A stretch of 43,414 nt of DNA from positions 1 through 43,414 of the forward strand of contig NZ_QWLA01000024.1 in the NCBI RefSeq assembly GCF_003574095.1, given 5' to 3'. The stretch comes from Calidithermus roseus (GTDB taxonomy: Bacteria; Deinococcota; Deinococci; Deinococcales; Thermaceae). The notes under the pieces were generated by a model. The model was not told where the DNA came from. It saw only the letters and a list, made by a program, of their open reading frames with translations, and ran no database searches. This document shows positions 17,039 to 27,238 of this stretch, one piece after another. Both the position numbers and the translations under genes were made by a program. Position 1 is the stretch's first letter. Every line of letters starts with the position of its first letter.

Positions 17039-17353
17039 GTGGCTGGCCTAGGATTGATTAAAGACCTCGCTGAGCGCGAGCAAGCACTCGCGAAGCAGCT
17101 CGAGGAGGCCAAACAAGCGGCGCAGGCCAAAATCAAGGATGCCGAAGCCCAGGCGGCCCAGATCGTGGCCCAGGCCCAGGAGGCCGTGCGCGAGATGGAA
17201 AGCCGGATGAGGGCCCAGACCGCCGATACGGTAGCCAAAATTGAGGCGGAGGCCAAAGCGCGTGCCGAGACCGAAGCGAAGAGCATCACCGAAGCTGCCG
17301 AGGCGCGCATCGAAAGCGCCGTCAAACTGGTGCTGGGGGAGGTCCTCCCTTGA
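17039..17353 (+). CDS. atpG: V/A-type ATPase subunit G (peripheral stalk)
   Basis: The 104-residue protein is almost wholly an Ala/Glu/Lys/Gln-rich coiled coil (LAKQLEEAKQAAQAKIKDAE, then AEAKARAETEAKSITEAAEA) ending in VKLVLGEVLP, typical of the V-ATPase stalk subunit that pairs with E. The GTG at 17039 follows AAAGGAGGG at proper spacing. An upstream in-frame ATG at 16952 falls before the promoter and cannot be used. It is the first gene of the nine-gene operon, and its stop overlaps the TTG start of subunit I. Confidence 0.9.
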   Translation: MAGLGLIKDLAEREQALAKQLEEAKQAAQAKIKDAEAQAAQIVAQAQEAVREMESRMRAQTADTVAKIEAEAKARAETEAKSITEAAEARIESAVKLVLGEVLP

Positions 17354-19338
17354 TCGCGCCGATGGAGAAGCTGGTCGTGGCCGGGCCACGTCGCCTGGCC
17401 CGTTCGCTGCTGGCCGAACTCCAGCACGCCGGGGTGGTCCACATCGACCCCTTGCGCCCCGCCGAGCTCGGCGAGTTTCGCCTGAGCCCGCAGGAGGAGA
17501 GCGAACTCAGACGCTGGGAAGCCATCGTCTCTGGCGTAGACCGCACCCTGGCGGTGCTGGGTGTGACTCCGGTGGCGAGCGTGCCCTTCCCTGGCACGCT
17601 CGAGGAAGCCGAAGCCCAGATCAGGCCTTGGGTGGAGCGCGCGGAGGTGCTGGGTCGCGAGCGGGCGGCGCTGGAGGAGGAGCTTCAAAGCATCCAGCTC
17701 TTCGGCGCTGCCGCCCAGGCTCTCGCCGGCCTAACCTATGGCATCGACCAGAGCCCCCGCTTCGGGGTGGTCCCCTTCCTGGTAGGCAAGCCCGAGGAGT
17801 TGCTCCCGGTTCGGAGCGCGCTGGATTCGGCCCTGCAAGACCGCTACCTGCTCGAGTCAGCACCCATGGACAAGCAGGTGGCCGCGGTGGTAGTGGTCAT
17901 GAGGCGCGACCTCGAGGCCGCCCGCAGCGCCCTCTCGCGCCTGGGTCTGGCCGAGCTGCGCTTTCCCGGAGCCTTCGCCAACCTGCCCGTCACCCAGGTG
18001 GCCCGCCGCATGCGCGAGCGCGAGAAGATCGCTCCTGAAGAACTCGCGGGGGTGCTCGAGGAGGTTGCCAAGCTGGGCCGGGAGTCCCTGACCTCCCTGC
18101 AAGCCCTGCTGACCAGGGCCCGCGACGAGGTACTGCGCTACAAGACCGCCTCCGACCTGGCGGCGGGCAAGTACGGCGTGGCCCTGATGGGCTGGGTGCC
18201 CCAGGACGCCAAGCCCAAGGTGGAAGAGGCCCTGAGCAAGCTGCGTGACCAGATCGTCTACACCTTCGAGCCCGTGGACGAGCACCACGAGGCCGATCAG
18301 GTGCCGGTGACGCTGAAGAACCCAGCCTGGGCCAAGCCCTTCGAACTGCTGCACGGCTTCCTCAACACCCCCAAGTACGGCTCCTACGACCCTACCATCA
18401 ACATCGCCCTCTTCTTCCCGCTCTTCTTCGGTATCGTGGTGGGCGACATCGGTATGGCGCTGCTGTTTGGCTACCTGGCCTGGTTCTTTGGCAACAGGGC
18501 CAAGCAGGGACAGAGTGTGCTGATCCCCCTGGTGGGCTTCAATATCGCCCCGGCGGTGAGCCGTGACATCTCTAAGGTGCTGACCTGGATGGCCGTCTCA
18601 GCGGGCATCTGGGGTTTCCTCTACGGGGAGTTTTTCGGCACTTTAGCCGAGCACCTGGGCATCTTCTACCCCAACGACGGCCATCACAGCGGGCTCTTCC
18701 CAATCCTGCTCAACCGCCTCGAGGCCGCCGAGACCTCCACATTGCTGATCGTGGTCTGCCTGCTGCTGGGTATCCTCCAGCTCTTCTACGCCTTCGGCCT
18801 GCGGGCTTACATGGGCTATAAACACCACAGCGCCTCGCACATGTGGGAGGGCATCGGGTACCTGGCGGGCCTGATCGGGATCGTGGCCTATGCCTACACC
18901 TTCCTGACCGGCGCGGGTGCTCCGCTGACGACCTTCATCCTCGTCGCCGGGCTGGCGGTGTTCGTGGTGGCGATGTTCCAGGTGGCCCGCAGCCTGGGGG
19001 CCATCATGGGCTATCTGGTGATGCCCATCGAGCTGCTGACCAAAGGCGGGCAGATCCTCAGCTACATCCGTATATACGCGGTGGGCCTGGCGGGGGCGGT
19101 GCTCTACAAACTCGCCAACGACGCGGGTTTTGCCATGGCCGAGCAGCTGGGTTTTATCGGCGGCCTCATCGGCTTCGCGGTGGGGGCGATCATGTTCGCG
19201 CTGATCACCCTAATCACCATCATGGGGCACGTGCTCCAGCCGATCCGTTTGCTGTGGATCGAGTTTGGCAACAACTACGGGTTCTTCGACGAGGTGGGCC
19301 GGGCTTACCGTCCCTTCAAGTCGGTTCGTGACCAATAA
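17350..19338 (+). CDS. atpI: V/A-type ATPase subunit I (a-subunit homologue, membrane stator)
   Basis: The 662-residue protein has a soluble N-terminal half (about 1-340) of alternating helices and a C-terminal half of about eight membrane segments, starting around SYDPTINIALFFPLFFGIVVGDIGMAL. The segment LLTKGGQILSYIRIYAVGLAGAVL contains the conserved Arg that faces the c-ring carboxylate in the ion half-channels. The TTG start at 17350 (MIAPMEKLVVAGP) is 7 nt after GGGGGAGG and overlaps the subunit G stop in TTGA; the ATG at 17362 lacks such spacing. The Thermus homologue, as I recall, begins MIAPMEKLV. Confidence 0.95.
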   Translation: MIAPMEKLVVAGPRRLARSLLAELQHAGVVHIDPLRPAELGEFRLSPQEESELRRWEAIVSGVDRTLAVLGVTPVASVPFPGTLEEAEAQIRPWVERAEVLGRERAALEEELQSIQLFGAAAQALAGLTYGIDQSPRFGVVPFLVGKPEELLPVRSALDSALQDRYLLESAPMDKQVAAVVVVMRRDLEAARSALSRLGLAELRFPGAFANLPVTQVARRMREREKIAPEELAGVLEEVAKLGRESLTSLQALLTRARDEVLRYKTASDLAAGKYGVALMGWVPQDAKPKVEEALSKLRDQIVYTFEPVDEHHEADQVPVTLKNPAWAKPFELLHGFLNTPKYGSYDPTINIALFFPLFFGIVVGDIGMALLFGYLAWFFGNRAKQGQSVLIPLVGFNIAPAVSRDISKVLTWMAVSAGIWGFLYGEFFGTLAEHLGIFYPNDGHHSGLFPILLNRLEAAETSTLLIVVCLLLGILQLFYAFGLRAYMGYKHHSASHMWEGIGYLAGLIGIVAYAYTFLTGAGAPLTTFILVAGLAVFVVAMFQVARSLGAIMGYLVMPIELLTKGGQILSYIRIYAVGLAGAVLYKLANDAGFAMAEQLGFIGGLIGFAVGAIMFALITLITIMGHVLQPIRLLWIEFGNNYGFFDEVGRAYRPFKSVRDQ

Positions 19339-19375
19339 GTTCATCTTGCGCGGATGCGCGAAAAGGAGTGACGTG

Positions 19376-19657
19376 ATGCTGAAGAAAGTTCTCTCGATCA
19401 TCGGTATGGCGCTCTTGGCTGTGGCTTTCGCTGCTGAAGAAGGGGCCGCTGCGGCCTCGTCCTTCGCCGCCATCGGCAAGGGTCTGGCCCTGGGTCTGGG
19501 CGCTCTGGGCACAGGCGTGGCCCAGTCGGCCATCGGTGCGGCTGCGCTGGGGGCTGTGGCCGAAGACCGCCGCAACTTCGGTACTGCGCTGATCTTCTTC
19601 CTGCTACCCGAAACGCTGGTGATCTTCGGCTTCGTGGGTCTGTTCCTCATCAGCTAG
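19376..19657 (+). CDS. V/A-type ATPase proteolipid (c/K/L) subunit
   Basis: The 93-residue protein has a signal-like N-terminus (LKKVLSIIGMALLAVAFA, possibly cleaved before AEEGAA, as in Thermus), then two membrane helices. The first is glycine-rich (GLGALGTGVAQSAIGAAALG); the second holds the ion-carrying carboxylate E79 in LLPETLVIFG. Several copies form the rotor ring. The ATG at 19376 follows AAGGAGTG at 7 nt; a GTG directly before it is possible. A long inverted repeat follows the stop, a plausible means of raising expression of this high-copy subunit. Confidence 0.93.
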   Translation: MLKKVLSIIGMALLAVAFAAEEGAAAASSFAAIGKGLALGLGALGTGVAQSAIGAAALGAVAEDRRNFGTALIFFLLPETLVIFGFVGLFLIS

Positions 19658-19668
19658 AGCCCTGACCG

Positions 19669-19694
19669 GACTCCATGCCCTAGGGCATGGAGTC
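19669..19694 (+). other. 26-nt perfect palindrome between the c- and E-subunit genes
   Basis: GACTCCATGCCCT is followed directly by its exact reverse complement AGGGCATGGAGTC. In RNA this gives a stem of about 11 bp with a small loop. No T-run follows, and the E gene ribosome-binding site begins 3 nt later, so it is not a simple terminator. An intercistronic stability, processing or attenuation element is likely. Confidence 0.7.
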
Positions 19695-19711
19695 GCAAGG
19701 AGACCTGAAGA

Positions 19712-20278
19712 ATGTCGAAACTTGAGGACATCCTCCAACAGGAGGTTCTCGCCGAGATCACCGAGGTCACCAAAGCCGCCGAAGTCCGTGCTGCCGAGAT
19801 CATCAAGGCCGCTCAGGAGCAGGCTGAGGCCCTCAAGGCTACCCGGCAAAAGCAGTTGGAGGCTGAGCGTGCAGCAGCGGAGCGCCGGGCTGAGAGCGCG
19901 GCGGAGCTGGTGCTCAACCAGGCCCGCATCCAAGCCAGGGGCCAGGTGGTGGACCGGGTCAAGGCCGAGGCCCTCAAGGCCCTGGCCAGTCTCCAAGGAC
20001 AGCCGGGTTATGACGAGATCCTGACCAAGCTGGCTGAGGAGGCCCTGCAGGGCCTGGGCCAGGCCGAGGCAGTGGTGGTCAACCCCGACGACGCGGCCAA
20101 AATAGAGCCCTGGGCTAAGGCCAAGGGCCTCGAGCTGCGCACCGATGCCGGCCTGCGCTACGGCGTGCGCTTGGTGGCCCCAGGTGGCAAGAGCATGGTG
20201 CAGAATAGTCTTCCCGAGCGCCTCGAGCGCGCCTGGGACTCGCTTTCGGCCAAGGCCGCGAAAGCGATCTGGGGGTAG
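19712..20278 (+). CDS. atpE: V/A-type ATPase subunit E (peripheral stalk)
   Basis: The 188-residue protein has a long N-terminal coiled coil (about 1-90, AAEIIKAAQEQAEALKATRQ style) and a globular C-terminal domain (TKLAEEALQGLGQAEAVVVNPDDAA, then GLRYGVRLVAPGGKSMVQNSLPERLERAW), matching the E subunit that pairs with G to tether the catalytic head. The ATG at 19712 follows AAGGAGACC. Length is normal. It follows the 26-nt palindrome and ends two bases before the subunit C start. Confidence 0.93.
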   Translation: MSKLEDILQQEVLAEITEVTKAAEVRAAEIIKAAQEQAEALKATRQKQLEAERAAAERRAESAAELVLNQARIQARGQVVDRVKAEALKALASLQGQPGYDEILTKLAEEALQGLGQAEAVVVNPDDAAKIEPWAKAKGLELRTDAGLRYGVRLVAPGGKSMVQNSLPERLERAWDSLSAKAAKAIWG

Positions 20279-20280
20279 GC

Positions 20281-21261
20281 ATGGCGGCTGGCTACGCCTA
20301 CCTCAACGCCCGCGTGCGCTCCCGGCGCAGCCAGTTGGTGGGCGAGGGCTTTTTCCAGCAGGCCCTGAGCGCCTCCTTCCCCGACTTCGTGCGGCTGTTG
20401 GGTGAGACGGTCTATGGCCCTGACCTCAAGGGCGGAAGCTTGGAGGATGTGGATCGGGCGGTGTCCAGCCACCTGAGCCGCACCGTGGGCGATCTGCCGA
20501 GCCTGGTGTCGGGCGAGCTGCGCACGGTGGTCAGCCTGCCGCTGCTGCGGGCCGATCTGGTCAACCTCAAGGCCATCCTGCGCGGAAAAGCGGCGGGTAA
20601 AGACCCCGAGGAGATCAAGGCTACCCTGGTGGGAGGGACTCTGCCGGACACCCTCATCAACAGCATGCTCCAGGCTTCCGACGCCGCGGGCATCGCCCAG
20701 ATCTTGCAACTGCCCGGCAACCCGCTGGCCAAGGCCCTGCGCAACGCGGTGCAGGGCAGCCCCGACCTTCTGGCGCTGGAAGTGGCGCTCGACCGCGAGT
20801 TCTTCGCCGCGGCGCTGGCCAAGGCCAAGAAGCTGCGCGAGCGCTTCCTGGCCTCCTACTTTGCCCTCGAGGTAGACGCCACCAACCTGGCGACGGCTTT
20901 CAAGCTACAGGCCCTGGGTGCTCCGGCCAACCTCGAGGCCTACTTCGTCCCCGGCGGAACCCACCTCTCCCTGACCGCCTTCAGCCGCATCGCCCAGGGC
21001 GACTTCGCTGCCATGGATACCCTGAGCGCGACTCCCCTGGCCCCGGCGACGGGGGCGCGGACGCTGGGCGACTTGGAGCGAATCCTCCGCAAGATCCTGC
21101 GCCAGAAGGCCCACCAGGGCAGCCTCGACAGCCTCGGGCCGGGCCTGACCCTCGACTACGTCCGCAGTAAGGAGTGGGAGGCCGCCCGTATTCGCCTGCT
21201 GGCCCGACGGGCCTACTACAACCTGCCTGCCGACGCGGTGGAGAAGGAGGTGATGGGGTGA
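20281..21261 (+). CDS. atpC: V/A-type ATPase subunit C (d-subunit homologue, rotor socket)
   Basis: The 326-residue all-helical protein begins AAGYAYLNARVRSRRSQLVG, characteristic of the C/d subunit. That subunit forms the funnel linking the central D-F shaft to the c-ring. Later segments (LREREFLASYFALEVDATNLATA-like region and YDYVRSKEWEAARIRLLARR-like C-terminus) fit the threefold helical repeat of the family. The ATG lies two bases after the subunit E stop. The last bases (GTGA) overlap the start of subunit F. Confidence 0.94.
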   Translation: MAAGYAYLNARVRSRRSQLVGEGFFQQALSASFPDFVRLLGETVYGPDLKGGSLEDVDRAVSSHLSRTVGDLPSLVSGELRTVVSLPLLRADLVNLKAILRGKAAGKDPEEIKATLVGGTLPDTLINSMLQASDAAGIAQILQLPGNPLAKALRNAVQGSPDLLALEVALDREFFAAALAKAKKLRERFLASYFALEVDATNLATAFKLQALGAPANLEAYFVPGGTHLSLTAFSRIAQGDFAAMDTLSATPLAPATGARTLGDLERILRKILRQKAHQGSLDSLGPGLTLDYVRSKEWEAARIRLLARRAYYNLPADAVEKEVMG

Positions 21262-21578
21262 AGATCGGAGTGCTGACCGATGCCGAGACGGCCTCCGGGT
21301 ATCGCCTGGCCGGGTTGGAAGCGGTAACCTCGAGCAAGGAGGAAGCTGCCCGCACGCTCGCCGAGATGGTGCAGTCGAACGCTTACGCCCTGATCGCCGT
21401 GGACGAGAGCCTGCTCTCCGACCCCAACAAGGCGGTCGAGCGCATCATGCGCGGGCGCAGCACCCCGGTGCTGCTCTCGCTGCCCAACTTGCTCGAGGCC
21501 TTCAGCGGCGGTGGCGACGCCAGGGCCTACATGCGCCAGTTGGTGCGGCAGACCATCGGGTTTGACATCAAGCTCTAG
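21258..21578 (+). CDS. atpF: V/A-type ATPase subunit F (central shaft)
   Basis: The 106-residue CheY-like-fold protein begins MKIGVLTDAETASGYRLAG and contains YALIAVDESLL and a C-terminal helix ending IGFDIKL, diagnostic of subunit F, which binds the D shaft and regulates the catalytic head. The GTG at 21258 overlaps the subunit C stop by four bases, with GGAGG about 8 nt upstream. It is followed by a 112-bp gap, the longest in the operon, carrying a structured repeat and a candidate promoter. Confidence 0.93.
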   Translation: MKIGVLTDAETASGYRLAGLEAVTSSKEEAARTLAEMVQSNAYALIAVDESLLSDPNKAVERIMRGRSTPVLLSLPNLLEAFSGGGDARAYMRQLVRQTIGFDIKL

Positions 21579-21580
21579 GG

Positions 21581-21650
21581 GTCGGTGGCGAGAGCCGATA
21601 GTCCGATACGAACAGATCAGGCTATAGACTATTGACTATCGACCACCGAC
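21581..21650 (+). other. Complex inverted repeat between atpF and atpA
   Basis: GTCGGTGG (21581-21588) pairs with CCACCGAC (21643-21650), and CGATAGTC (21596-21603) with GACTATCG (21634-21641). An alternative stem ACAGATC (21612-21618) / GATCTGT (21651-21657) shares the same loop region and would compete sterically. No T-run follows. Confidence 0.6.
21620..21644. repeat. Dispersed short repeat, family 1 (copy 2)
   Basis: The segment starts GGCTATAGACTATTGAC and matches the copy at 31694-31718 at 22 of 25 positions by eye. It forms the right arm of the atpF-atpA inverted repeat. Confidence 0.55.
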
Positions 21651-21660
21651 GATCTGTAAA
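21632..21660 (+). promoter_or_regulatory. Candidate internal promoter ahead of atpA
   Basis: TTGACT (21632-21637), a 17-bp spacer and TGTAAA (21655-21660, four of six consensus bases) lie 30 bp before the atpA start. If active, it would add transcription of A-B-D independent of the upstream membrane genes. The -35 box comes from the dispersed repeat. Confidence 0.35.
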
Positions 21661-21690
21661 GGCAAGACTCCACAGACAAGGAGGAACATA

Positions 21691-23427
<1,737 letters not shown>

Positions 23428-23440
23428 GGAGGTGTAGCAG

Positions 23441-24841
<1,401 letters not shown>

Positions 24842-24852
24842 GGATGCTCTCG

Positions 24853-24864
24853 AACGTCGAACGC
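24853..24864. repeat. Dispersed short repeat, family 2 (copy between atpB and atpD)
   Basis: AACGTCGAACGC is identical to 41327-41338, where it lies inside the last codons of tyrS. Here it leads directly into the left arm of the atpB-atpD hairpin. Confidence 0.55.
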
Positions 24865-24913
24865 CCAACACTGAACGCCAACACCAAAGGCTTCAGGCGT
24901 TCAGCGTTGGGCG
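24862..24913 (+). other. Long inverted repeat between atpB and atpD
   Basis: Arms 24862-24879 (CGCCCAACACTGAACGCC) and 24896-24913 (GGCGTTCAGCGTTGGGCG) pair at 17 of 18 positions around a 16-nt loop. A tandem extra GTTGGGCG follows. No T-run. The element ends 11 bp before the GGAGGT ribosome-binding site of atpD. Confidence 0.7.
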
Positions 24914-24934
24914 TTGGGCGCACCGGAGGTGCCA

Positions 24935-25600
24935 ATGGCTGAACAAGTCTCACCCACACGCTCTACACTCTTGGCCAAGCGCGACCAGCGCCGCTTGGCC
25001 CTGCAGGGTGCCGACCTGCTCAAAAACAAGCGCGACGCACTGATCGGGGAGTTCTTCGCCCTGGTGCAGGACTCACTCAAGGCCCGTGAGGCCCTGAACG
25101 CCGCCGCCAAGGACGCTTACTTCAGCTTGCTCATCGCCAAGGCCTTCGACACCCCCGAAGCGGTAGAGTCGCTCTCGGGCACGCCGGTGAGGGTGCACAT
25201 GGAAGTCGAGAGCCTCTACGGCGTGAAGGTGCCCAGGATCAGCGCCCCCGAGGGCAACGGGGCCCTGGCTTTCAGCCCCATCGGGGTGGGCTCCAAGACC
25301 CTCGAGGCCGCCACTGCTTTCAGGGCCCTGGCCGAGGCCATCATCGAGGTCGCCAACACCGAAAACCGCCTGCGCAAGATCGGTGAGGAGATCAAGAAGA
25401 CCAACCGCCGGGTCAACGCCCTCGAGCAGATCACGATCCCCGAGATCAACGAGCAGATCAAGTTCATCTCCGACACCCTCGATCAGCGGGCGTTGGAGGA
25501 GGTGACCACCCTCAAGCGCATCAAGGCCAAGATCGAGGAGCGCGAAGCCCAGGAAGCGGGCGTCATCTCGGCACACCTCGAGAAGGGCGCGGGCCTGTAG
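24935..25600 (+). CDS. atpD: V/A-type ATPase subunit D (central rotor shaft)
   Basis: The 221-residue protein has two long helices flanking a small central region: N-terminal STLLAKRDQRRLALQGADLLKNKRD and C-terminal NTENRLRKIGEEIKKTNRRVNALEQI, the D-subunit signature. The antiparallel coiled coil turns inside the A3B3 head. The ATG at 24935 is 4 nt after GGAGGT; the upstream in-frame GTG at 24914 belongs to the repeat and adds only seven residues. It is the last gene of the operon, with a strong terminator 21 bp after the stop. Confidence 0.95.
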   Translation: MAEQVSPTRSTLLAKRDQRRLALQGADLLKNKRDALIGEFFALVQDSLKAREALNAAAKDAYFSLLIAKAFDTPEAVESLSGTPVRVHMEVESLYGVKVPRISAPEGNGALAFSPIGVGSKTLEAATAFRALAEAIIEVANTENRLRKIGEEIKKTNRRVNALEQITIPEINEQIKFISDTLDQRALEEVTTLKRIKAKIEEREAQEAGVISAHLEKGAGL

Positions 25601-25621
25601 CTGAAGTCTGAATGAAAGCGC

Positions 25622-25647
25622 GAAGCCCCGCTCAGCGGGGCTTCTTT
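25622..25647 (+). terminator. Rho-independent terminator of the V-ATPase operon
   Basis: GAAGCCCCGC (25622-25631) and GCGGGGCTTC (25635-25644) form a perfect 10-bp stem with a TCA loop, followed by TTT. Confidence 0.85.
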
Positions 25648-25690
25648 AGGCTCGGCCAAGGCTTTTCCCGATGGTTAGTGGGGCCTTCAA

Positions 25691-25709
25691 TCGCACCTGG
25701 CTGGTGCGA
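25691..25709. other. Short hairpin in the spacer before the small surface protein
   Basis: TCGCACC (25691-25697) and GGTGCGA (25703-25709) pair perfectly around TGGCT. It lies about 80 bp upstream of the next start codon. No promoter with both boxes stands out; TAGAAT at 25768-25773 is the best -10 candidate. Confidence 0.35.
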
Positions 25710-25791
25710 AGCCTAACTATGAGCCCTGTCTAAATCTAAAAGACTACATAGGAGAGAAATAAAGCATTAGAATGCCCCCAGGAGGAAAGCC

Positions 25792-26268
25792 ATGAGAAAA
25801 TTCGCTGTCCTGGCCATGTTTGTACTCCTCTTCAGTGTGGCTTCGGCCCAGCGCAACTGGATTGGGGTGTCCACACCTGGCCTGCTCGCCAACGGTACGG
25901 GTGCCGTCATCAGCTTCACGCCGGGGTTTAGCCTGAGCCTTTCCGGAGTCGTGGGGTTCGAGCGCCTTCTCGGGCCCCTCGACCTTCGCGCCGGGGGGGC
26001 TCTGGGAGCGAGCGGGGGTGGCTTTGGCCTGCTGCTGGGAGCCGATGTGCTCTATCCCCTCAACGCGGGCGATAGCGTCTACTTCGGCGGCGGTCCTCAC
26101 TTGATTTTCGGGGGCGGCACGGCTGCGTTCTTGCTGCAAGGGGCTGTGGGTTATGAGCGCTTTGTGGCTAGCAACTGGAGCTGGTTCGTCGAGTTGAACC
26201 CGCTGTTCAACTTCACTTCGGGTGGTTTTGGCTTGACCGGGCAGTTCGGCATCAACGTTTACCTGTAA
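25792..26268 (+). CDS. Small secreted, beta-rich Gly-rich protein (possible outer-membrane barrel)
   Basis: The 158-residue protein has a signal peptide (MRKFAVLAMFVLLFSVASA, cleavage likely before QRNW). The mature part is a series of short amphipathic strands rich in Gly and aromatics (FGLLLGADVLYPL, VYFGGGPHLIFGGG, FLLQGAVGYERF) ending FGINVYL, as in small eight-stranded outer-membrane barrels. No family can be named. The ATG follows AGGAGGAAAGCC. It is a single gene between two terminators. Confidence 0.85.
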   Translation: MRKFAVLAMFVLLFSVASAQRNWIGVSTPGLLANGTGAVISFTPGFSLSLSGVVGFERLLGPLDLRAGGALGASGGGFGLLLGADVLYPLNAGDSVYFGGGPHLIFGGGTAAFLLQGAVGYERFVASNWSWFVELNPLFNFTSGGFGLTGQFGINVYL

Positions 26269-26283
26269 GCGCCAAGCGCTGCC

Positions 26284-26314
26284 AAGCCCACCGGGAAGTA
26301 GCCGGTGGGCTTTT
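26284..26314 (+). terminator. Rho-independent terminator after the small surface protein gene
   Basis: AAGCCCACCGG (26284-26294) pairs with CCGGTGGGCTT (26302-26312) around a 7-nt loop, and the T-run is 26311-26314. Confidence 0.85.
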
Positions 26315-26373
26315 GCCTCGAGCCCTGGCCGACGGTGGGCAGAGCCTGTGTAATACCAACTTTATCGCTTCCC

Positions 26374-26865
26374 CTAGCCCACTACTTGGTTAAACGTGTC
26401 CAGAAACAGGCCCAGCCGCTCGCCCAGGCTTTCCTGTTCGCGCAATGCTGCCTCGAAGGCCAGGGGCTCCATCACCAGGTTGGGCAGGCGAAACCAGCCC
26501 AGGTAGTAGCGCCCGGCCAGGCCCGGCTCGGGCAGCCTCGAGCGCTCGGTCGGCGACAATAGCCGCTCGAAGGCTTCCGGGCTGTTGAGGACAGGGTGCG
26601 CGCCTGGCCCTATGCGGCTCAGAAAGGCCTTGAGGGTGCCTGGGTTGGACCAGAAGCCGTAGTTGAGGTCGTCGGTGAGTTCTTCGATCTGGTTCAGCAG
26701 CGACGGGTCTCCCTGCCGGGCCACCAGCTTGCGCAGGAGTTCACTGCGTTCTAAGCGCAAGGCCGCATACTCGGATAAGGAAAACAAAGGTGGAATGCGT
26801 TCCCCCAATTCAGAGCGCAGCCGGTGGGCCACGACATAGTCCTGGTACTCCCGATAGGGGTCCAC
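26374..26865 (-). CDS. Hypothetical cytoplasmic protein
   Basis: The product of about 163 residues is Leu/Glu/Arg-rich and mostly helical (PYREYQDYVVAHRLRSEL, AALRLERSELLRKLVARQGD, then ALREQESLGERLGLFLDTFNQ). I recognise no family; there is no signal peptide or membrane segment. The start is uncertain: GTG at 26865 (VDPYREYQ) is preferred on composition, but TTG at 26883 in frame is possible and neither has a clear ribosome-binding site. It converges with the terminator of the small surface protein gene. Confidence 0.7.
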   Translation of the reverse strand: MDPYREYQDYVVAHRLRSELGERIPPLFSLSEYAALRLERSELLRKLVARQGDPSLLNQIEELTDDLNYGFWSNPGTLKAFLSRIGPGAHPVLNSPEAFERLLSPTERSRLPEPGLAGRYYLGWFRLPNLVMEPLAFEAALREQESLGERLGLFLDTFNQVVG

Positions 26866-27004
26866 CCTGCTATTTTGCGACAAGACGGCGCCAGTTGAAT
26901 AGGCCCACCGCCTCCACGCAGCCTTTACTTTTTTAGCGAGCCGGACCAGGGTAAATGTGCTCCGGCTCGAGATGGCGCGGGGGTGCTACTGTAGCCTGGG
27001 GATC

Positions 27005-27235
27005 ATGGATGCGCGGGGCTGGGTCTTGCGTGCGGTAGAACGGTTGCGCTTCGCCAGTGTGGGCGACATCCAGCGCTGGCTCGACGAGGAAGGCGAGAGC
27101 CTCTCGCGCCTCGAGCTCGCCCGCGCCCTCGAGGCCCTGCTCAGGGAAGGGCGGATCGAGCTCGAGCGCGACGTCTACCGTCCTGCGCGAAAGTCGGGCG
27201 GTAAGGATGCCTTCGACCAATTGTTCGGAGACTGA
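27005..27235 (+). CDS. Small winged-helix-like protein
   Basis: The 76-residue product resembles a compact winged-helix domain: helices WVLRAVERLRFASVGDIQRWL and LSRLELARALEALLREGRI, followed by a short wing strand ELERDVYRPA and a polar tail. This is a DNA-binding-like fold by pattern only. The ATG at 27005 has TAGCCT (26992-26997) 7 nt upstream, fitting a leaderless start. An upstream in-frame start at 26957 would place that box inside the gene. The stop lies 3 bp before the ATG of the C39-like peptidase, so the two are probably co-transcribed. Confidence 0.7.
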   Translation: MDARGWVLRAVERLRFASVGDIQRWLDEEGESLSRLELARALEALLREGRIELERDVYRPARKSGGKDAFDQLFGD

Positions 27236-27238
27236 GTG

